NCBI GenBank assembly: GCA_964247055.1
Contig: OZ176053.1
Coordinates: forward strand, 9,486,001 to 9,550,000
Reading direction: 5' to 3'
Source of the DNA: Paragordius varius
Taxonomy: Eukaryota > Nematomorpha
Length of the DNA: 64,000 nucleotides
Part shown: in pieces, positions 59,501 to 64,000 of the stretch
How positions within the stretch are numbered: the first letter of the stretch is position 1
How the letters are laid out: each line of letters starts with the position of its first letter
Position numbers and translations under genes: made by a program
Notes under the pieces: model-generated
The model's database searches: none
The model's input: the letters and a program-made list of their open reading frames with translations, nothing else
Told to the model about the DNA's origin: nothing

Positions 59501-62461
59501 TTAATTAGTATAAATAAAACAAACTCAATTTTTTATATAATTTTTTGTTTAATTCGTATTACAAAATTTATCAATTATTACGTTGCAGTTAATTCGCTTA
59601 ATGAGACGTTTTACGAATCAAAAATATAAAAATATTAAAATCATAATTACTTGATTATAATGTATATGATTAAAAGAATTATCAAAGCTGACAAGGCAAT
59701 TAAGGATATGATCCATTTTAGGTTTTCTTTGATAATGTCAGTAAGAGCGGGTGTACCTAAAGAAATATTTATTTCCAACATTTTTAGTGTAAATTATTTA
59801 AAAGTTAATACAAATAATTAGTTGTCCCTCAAATAAAATTTCTTATAAAATATATGATAAAATGTTAGGATCCAATATTTTCCCACAATGTCGGCTAATA
59901 TTAAATTAAAAATAATTTAAACCAAAGGTAATGAATGAAAAAAGATCTATTTTAGTATATTAGTATATAAAAAACCACTTTTATATTATATAGTTTTTAG
60001 GGAAAATTAGAAATCGAAACAACATTGCCCTAATAAATGAGTGATTACCCATAAATCGATTATAACTTTAGTAATTTTTGGAGTTTTGTCCCTTAGATCG
60101 ATCTAAAATACAAATAACTTAAAAATTATCTATGATATTGAGTCAAATATTAATATATGCATTTTATGCCTTTTTAGCCGCATTATACAAAATAATATCT
60201 TTGTGTAATTGTGAAATCCAAATAACAAACTTACCGACAAAATATTTTTGGAATAGCATTTAGTTTCCAAAAAACGAGAAAACATATTATGGTTATAGTG
60301 AAAATAATTTTCGTTATATTTTGAATTTTATTATTTTTGTATAAAAATAAGCTCTGCATTATCTAATTTTAGACTCAAAACTTATATTTTACTGTTAGGT
60401 GCACTATGTGGTTATTATTAAGTATGAAAAGAATCAGGATTCTCCTAACAACTTTTATATTAAAAAATCGCAATTTCCAGAAGATAACTTGATTAAATTT
60501 CATTGAAAATAATTTTTAAATGGTAATTTTTTGAGCAAACATAATACTTGATATAATTTTTAAAGAGTCGTAAGCCTCAAACTAAACGACCTTTATATAC
60601 CAGAAAATTCACCATTTATCAGTCACACAACACTTTTTAAACCAAACCAACTTTCATTCAACCAAAGCAACATTTTTTAACCAAACGCAATTATTTTCAT
60701 TCAGACGCACCATTTTTTTAACCAAACGCAACATTTTTTCAAGAAGACAAGTGAAAAAAGTTGCGTTTGCTTGAAAAAATGTTGCATTTGGATGAAAAAT
60801 GTTGCTTTTGACTGAAAAATGGTATTATATATGGGAATTTTTTTATGTGTATAATATTTATAATCTTTTAAGTCTGATTCATTCAAAACAAAGATTTTTT
60901 AGGGCAAAAATATTTAAAAATAGCGGATTATAGGTTCTCGAATTCACGTAACCAGATTTAATGTTGTTTTCTGCTATAAGATTTACATTTTCACCCAAAC
61001 TTTGACAATTTACGTATTTATAATGCGATATGAGGGCCATGTTTAGAATTTTGTGCTATTTCTTGGCTTTTTATTTATAACAATGTCATTAAAAGTTTTG
61101 AAAAATATCCTTTAAAAATTGTAAGAACATTTGACTTCCTTAAAATATTATCATACCTATTTTTACAATTAATTAATTATCTTACCAGCTTTAACTAAAT
61201 TGACATCAAGAGCAAATCCTTTGTTGCTATTTATGTTTGATTTTGTTTTACGCCCCGAATAAAAGGTAATTATCATATATTGCGACATAGAGATATAATC
61301 TTCTTGAAACTCGCCAGGAGGGTATTCATCATCTAAGGATCCACACATTTCTGCCACTACGTTCAAGCTGGGATCGATTACAGGGAACGGTTCAGCTATA
61401 TAGTTGATAATATTTTTGGCTATAAGCGTATGAATAAAAAATAATGACATATTAATTTTCGTTTTCTGTATCGATATTTTTTAAATTGCTTAAATAATTT
61501 TTGAATTCAAATATAACTATATTTTATTGATAAGCTCGAAACAATAATATAGAAACTTTGATGTCTTTATACCTAATTATAAAAATTCCCAAAATTATTG
61601 AATTTTTGCGTGTGAGTTCCATAACTTATAATGTGTTAATTATATATTTGATTAATTTTTACCTCCCCTTGCCATATGAATTCTTAGATACCCATTTTCA
61701 CATTCAACTTCCGTTGGTCTATCCAAATCGAGAGCTAAAATTTTAGCTTGCAGCCACCATTTAGCCGCAGATTGTTCTTTGATGCGGAACTTTTGAAAAG
61801 CCAAGAATCTAGGGTGAATTTTGATAACCCATCTACAGTATAAATTGGCTAAAAGTTTTGGATAACCAGGTGAATTTATTCTTATAGTATTTGAGAAGAT
61901 ACGGGCAAAATCACTTCGACTCATATTGCTGCCCCAGCGGGCCTTCTTCTCCGGTATATAGTATGTTTGAAAGCATGCTAAGAAAAAAGAAATATTTGAG
62001 ATTTTTCATGAATTTCAATGCATAAACATAACAATTCCATAATGTATTATTAGCAATAAATAATTTTCATCTTTTTAATTTAGCCGGTAGAATACGAATT
62101 TAGGTTGTACTTTGATCCCAAACCATAAATATGCAAATAAGTGTTTCTGATAATTTCCATCTAACCAATCATTGTATATAACTTCTAAACTTGCTAAATT
62201 ATTTACATATCTTTATATTACAGAATTCCAGAAATAAATACAGTGAGCAGCTTTGACGCTGTAGAGAAACAACGCTTAAAATATATATTCAAAATTTGTT
62301 ATCTTCCAAATTATATTATTACCACCACAACTGATCATCGTTATTTGAGCGCAATATGTTTTAGCATGATTAAGCTTGCAATTCTGAATACTGCTCTCTG
62401 TTCCAGAACATTGAATTCCTTTGATAGATTGTAGAAAATGTGAGGTTTTGAAGGAGTCGGA
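56572..62461 (-). CDS. SRCR-CUB-transmembrane receptor (C-terminal part; N-terminus not found)
   Basis: Exons on the minus strand: 62461-62323, 61977-61663, 61419-61186, 59756-59651, 58415-57800, 57654-57552, 56720-56572; all phases agree and give about 553 residues. Exon 1 here is the second half of an SRCR domain (GIQCSGTESSIQNCKLNH with regular cysteines). Two exons form a CUB-like domain (INSPGYPKLLANLYCRW ... MCGSLDDEYPPGEF ... FYSGR ... NKGFALDV). The next encodes a single membrane helix (WIISLIALSALIILLIIYII) followed by basic KKYKLCQKKK. The cytosolic part is about 290 residues, mostly polar, with YDELYDQIP near its end. This makes a type I receptor or adhesion-like protein. CUB membrane proteins of worms include receptor-clustering proteins, but I cannot assign one. 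The upstream half of the SRCR domain and the signal peptide were not found. The donor of the 58415 exon could also lie about 30 nt further on. Confidence 0.75.
58870..59440 (-). mobile_element. family B MITE-like repeat, copy 3 (reverse orientation)
   Basis: It has CTTCGATTCAAATTGGGGTA at 58879-58898 and GGGGTATTCAACTACCCC near 59390. It ends with GGACTAAAATGAATGTGT. The interior (ACATGTCACGCTGACTAAAT, TTTTACCAGGTTTTATC) is the reverse complement of 9205-9245. It lies in an intron of the receptor gene. Confidence 0.65.
60592..60840. repeat. foldback of about 250 bp whose arms are built of a repeated AACCAAACGCAACATTTTTT unit
   Basis: The left arm repeats variants of the unit about five times. 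The right arm carries the reverse complement several times (TTGCGTTTGCTTGAAAAAAT, TTGCATTTGGATGAAAAATG, TTGCTTTTGACTGAAAAATG). The outer ends TATACCAGAAAATTCACCAT and ATGGTATTATATATGGGAAT are also roughly inverted. It lies in an intron of the receptor gene. Confidence 0.7.
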
Positions 62462-63587
62462 CTAACAAATATTATTAATAAATATACAGTTTGTCGAATT
62501 TAGGGGTACCTTTACGTTTAAAACTATTTTTCTATATGGAGTCGATAATAGGCCGAGTAATACAATAGGGATAAATAAAAAACAGCATATTTAGCAATTA
62601 TAAGTTTTTAGCTAAAACTCAAAAAACAGCTACATTTTCGCCATATAAATATATTCAATAACAAACTAAAAATATATTAATCGGTGTTCTTGTGAAATTT
62701 TTAACATGTCAAAATATACCATCTGCACTTTAACGGTGTGCTTTAAAAGTTGGTCTTGAATATTTTATTGGCCCTTAAACATTTTTTTTGTATTTACTAT
62801 CAAACTATGTGTATTTATCTATCCTAGCAACTTTTAACCTAACATTTCATTCAATATTAATTTTTTTATCGAGAACAGTATCTTTCATTCAGTCTTGAAA
62901 TATTATTTTTATTAATAAGGTTTAAAGGCAGGCTTATTTAAAAATATTTTTTCTGGGTTATTAATTTCTTATTCGTTAACAACAATATTTAATAGCGAAT
63001 TTAGAAAAAATATTAAACAATCTATTCAAATTTGTTTATATAAATCCTGTTGCACCTATTTTTAAATCTTTAGTTTACTACAGCGAATAATCACATTTGC
63101 CTATAATTATTATTTTTTTGGAAAGGATATGCTAATTGGCAATTTTCGAAATTGGATGAAAAATCAATTGATTTTGTACCTTATTGCGGGATGATCATGA
63201 CAGTCTCGAAAAAATCAAAATATATTTTAGCTTTTACCATAAATATAATATATAAAAATATATTTGATATGAAAAATGTAACCATTCATCGATTTTTATT
63301 TGTATTTATTAAATGATATAGACAGTGCAAAAACCATATTAATTGTTCAATTTTTTATTTTTATTTCAAACATATTTTTTGCATTATATATTAACGGTTA
63401 CAACAGTGTGAGTACTTATACATTTCTACTTTTATATTAATATTGCCAGGGAGCTATTCAGCGAAGAGCACTATTATTGGTGAATAAAAAGAAAAAGCGA
63501 AAAAAATAACTTTAGGCCAATAATATATATCTTTGGATATGGTTAAAATAAACGAAAAACTAGCATATATATAATTTATTAAAAAAT
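62462..63587. other. AT-rich stretch upstream of the receptor's first visible exon
   Basis: The first half of the SRCR domain should lie here or beyond the window, but I could not identify it. No other feature is seen. Confidence 0.35.
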
Positions 63588-64000
63588 TTAAGCTGAAATG
63601 CGTACAAATATAAAAAATATATGATCAAAAAAATTACGTAACCTGTCTTCTCCGTGGGGCCATATAACGAATATGTCATCGACATAACGTAGCCACATGG
63701 TAGGAAGAAATTCGGAAGTGTTAAATATCTGTTTTTCTAGGTTTTCCATGATATCTGCTAGGATTGGGGATATGCTTAGTCCCATTGGTGTACCATTGTT
63801 TTGAAGGTAAAACTCGTTATTGAAAACAAAATATGTATTATATAGACATATCCGGATCAATTTAGGTATATCTTGAGACCTGTTTGTGTAAAACTGCTTA
63901 TTATATCCATAATTTATGATTTGGGTATTTTTGTAAAGAGTGATTCTACATCTAGTGTTACTAAGAGGTCGGTGTCTTGAATTTGTAAATTTTTAATTTT
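63588..64000 (-). mobile_element. Penelope-like retroelement fragment (reverse transcriptase), cut by window end
   Basis: On the minus strand, entering from the window edge, TLDVESLFTKIP is reverse-transcriptase motif A. Then come FYLQNNGTPMGLSISPILAD (motif B region) and WLRYVDDIFVIWPHG (motif C with the YVDD catalytic pair). This combination (FYxQxxGxPMG and WxRYVDDIFxxW) is characteristic of Penelope-like elements. The reading fades near 63590, before the thumb and any GIY-YIG endonuclease. Motif A is in a different frame from motifs B and C, so this copy is degenerate. Confidence 0.8.

Noticed and set aside
1-64000. LTR retrovirus, Polinton or other capsid-bearing element
   Set aside because: No gag, protease, integrase, envelope, capsid or paired LTR was recognised; the reverse-transcriptase pieces seen are LINE- and Penelope-type.
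1-64000. Bacterial operon, CRISPR array or contamination
   Set aside because: Genes are spliced, families are animal, and no regularly spaced direct repeats with unique spacers are present.

Overview
The window is strongly AT-rich eukaryotic DNA with short spliced exons, GT-AG introns and several kinds of degenerate transposon. The gene set (a cuticle-type collagen, a GH18 chitinase with a CBM14 domain, syndapin, serpins, a mannose-6-phosphate-receptor homologue and an SRCR/CUB membrane protein) is that of an invertebrate animal. The collagen pairs a nematode-like N-terminal membrane anchor and basic cleavage site with a sponge-type short-chain C4 domain. That suggests a cuticle-bearing worm, perhaps in or near Nematoida (hairworms included). 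This placement is inference.

Layout. 950-4702 (+): 12-exon collagen. 5054-8519 (-): seven-exon homologue of the cation-dependent mannose-6-phosphate receptor, with introns as short as 22-35 nt. 8.6-20 kb: no confident host gene, but a foldback element with a nested MITE, a TTAA-flanked MITE, a decayed hAT with GGTTCC-rich ends and a decayed mariner. 21014-29723 (+): secreted chitinase whose introns hold a hAT relic, an antisense LINE and a hAT MITE with a perfect 8-bp target duplication. 32533-34005 and 38741-40677 (both -): two tandem serpin paralogues separated by repeats. 43268-51339 (-): 12-exon syndapin/PACSIN with a long N-terminal extension; its introns hold a CACTA-type foldback and a hAT MITE. 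54.1-56.0 kb: another large foldback element. 56572-62461 (-): C-terminal part of an SRCR-CUB-transmembrane receptor whose N-terminus was not found. 63.59-64.0 kb (-): the edge of a Penelope-like retroelement.

The genes are not an operon. Collagen, chitinase and serpins fit cuticle building, turnover and protection by extracellular protease control. The MPR homologue and syndapin belong to membrane trafficking. Most exon boundaries were set by joining reading frames at GT/AG sites in matching phase and by family alignment from memory; none was confirmed with transcripts. No LTR retrovirus, Polinton, CRISPR array, rRNA or clear tRNA gene was recognised.
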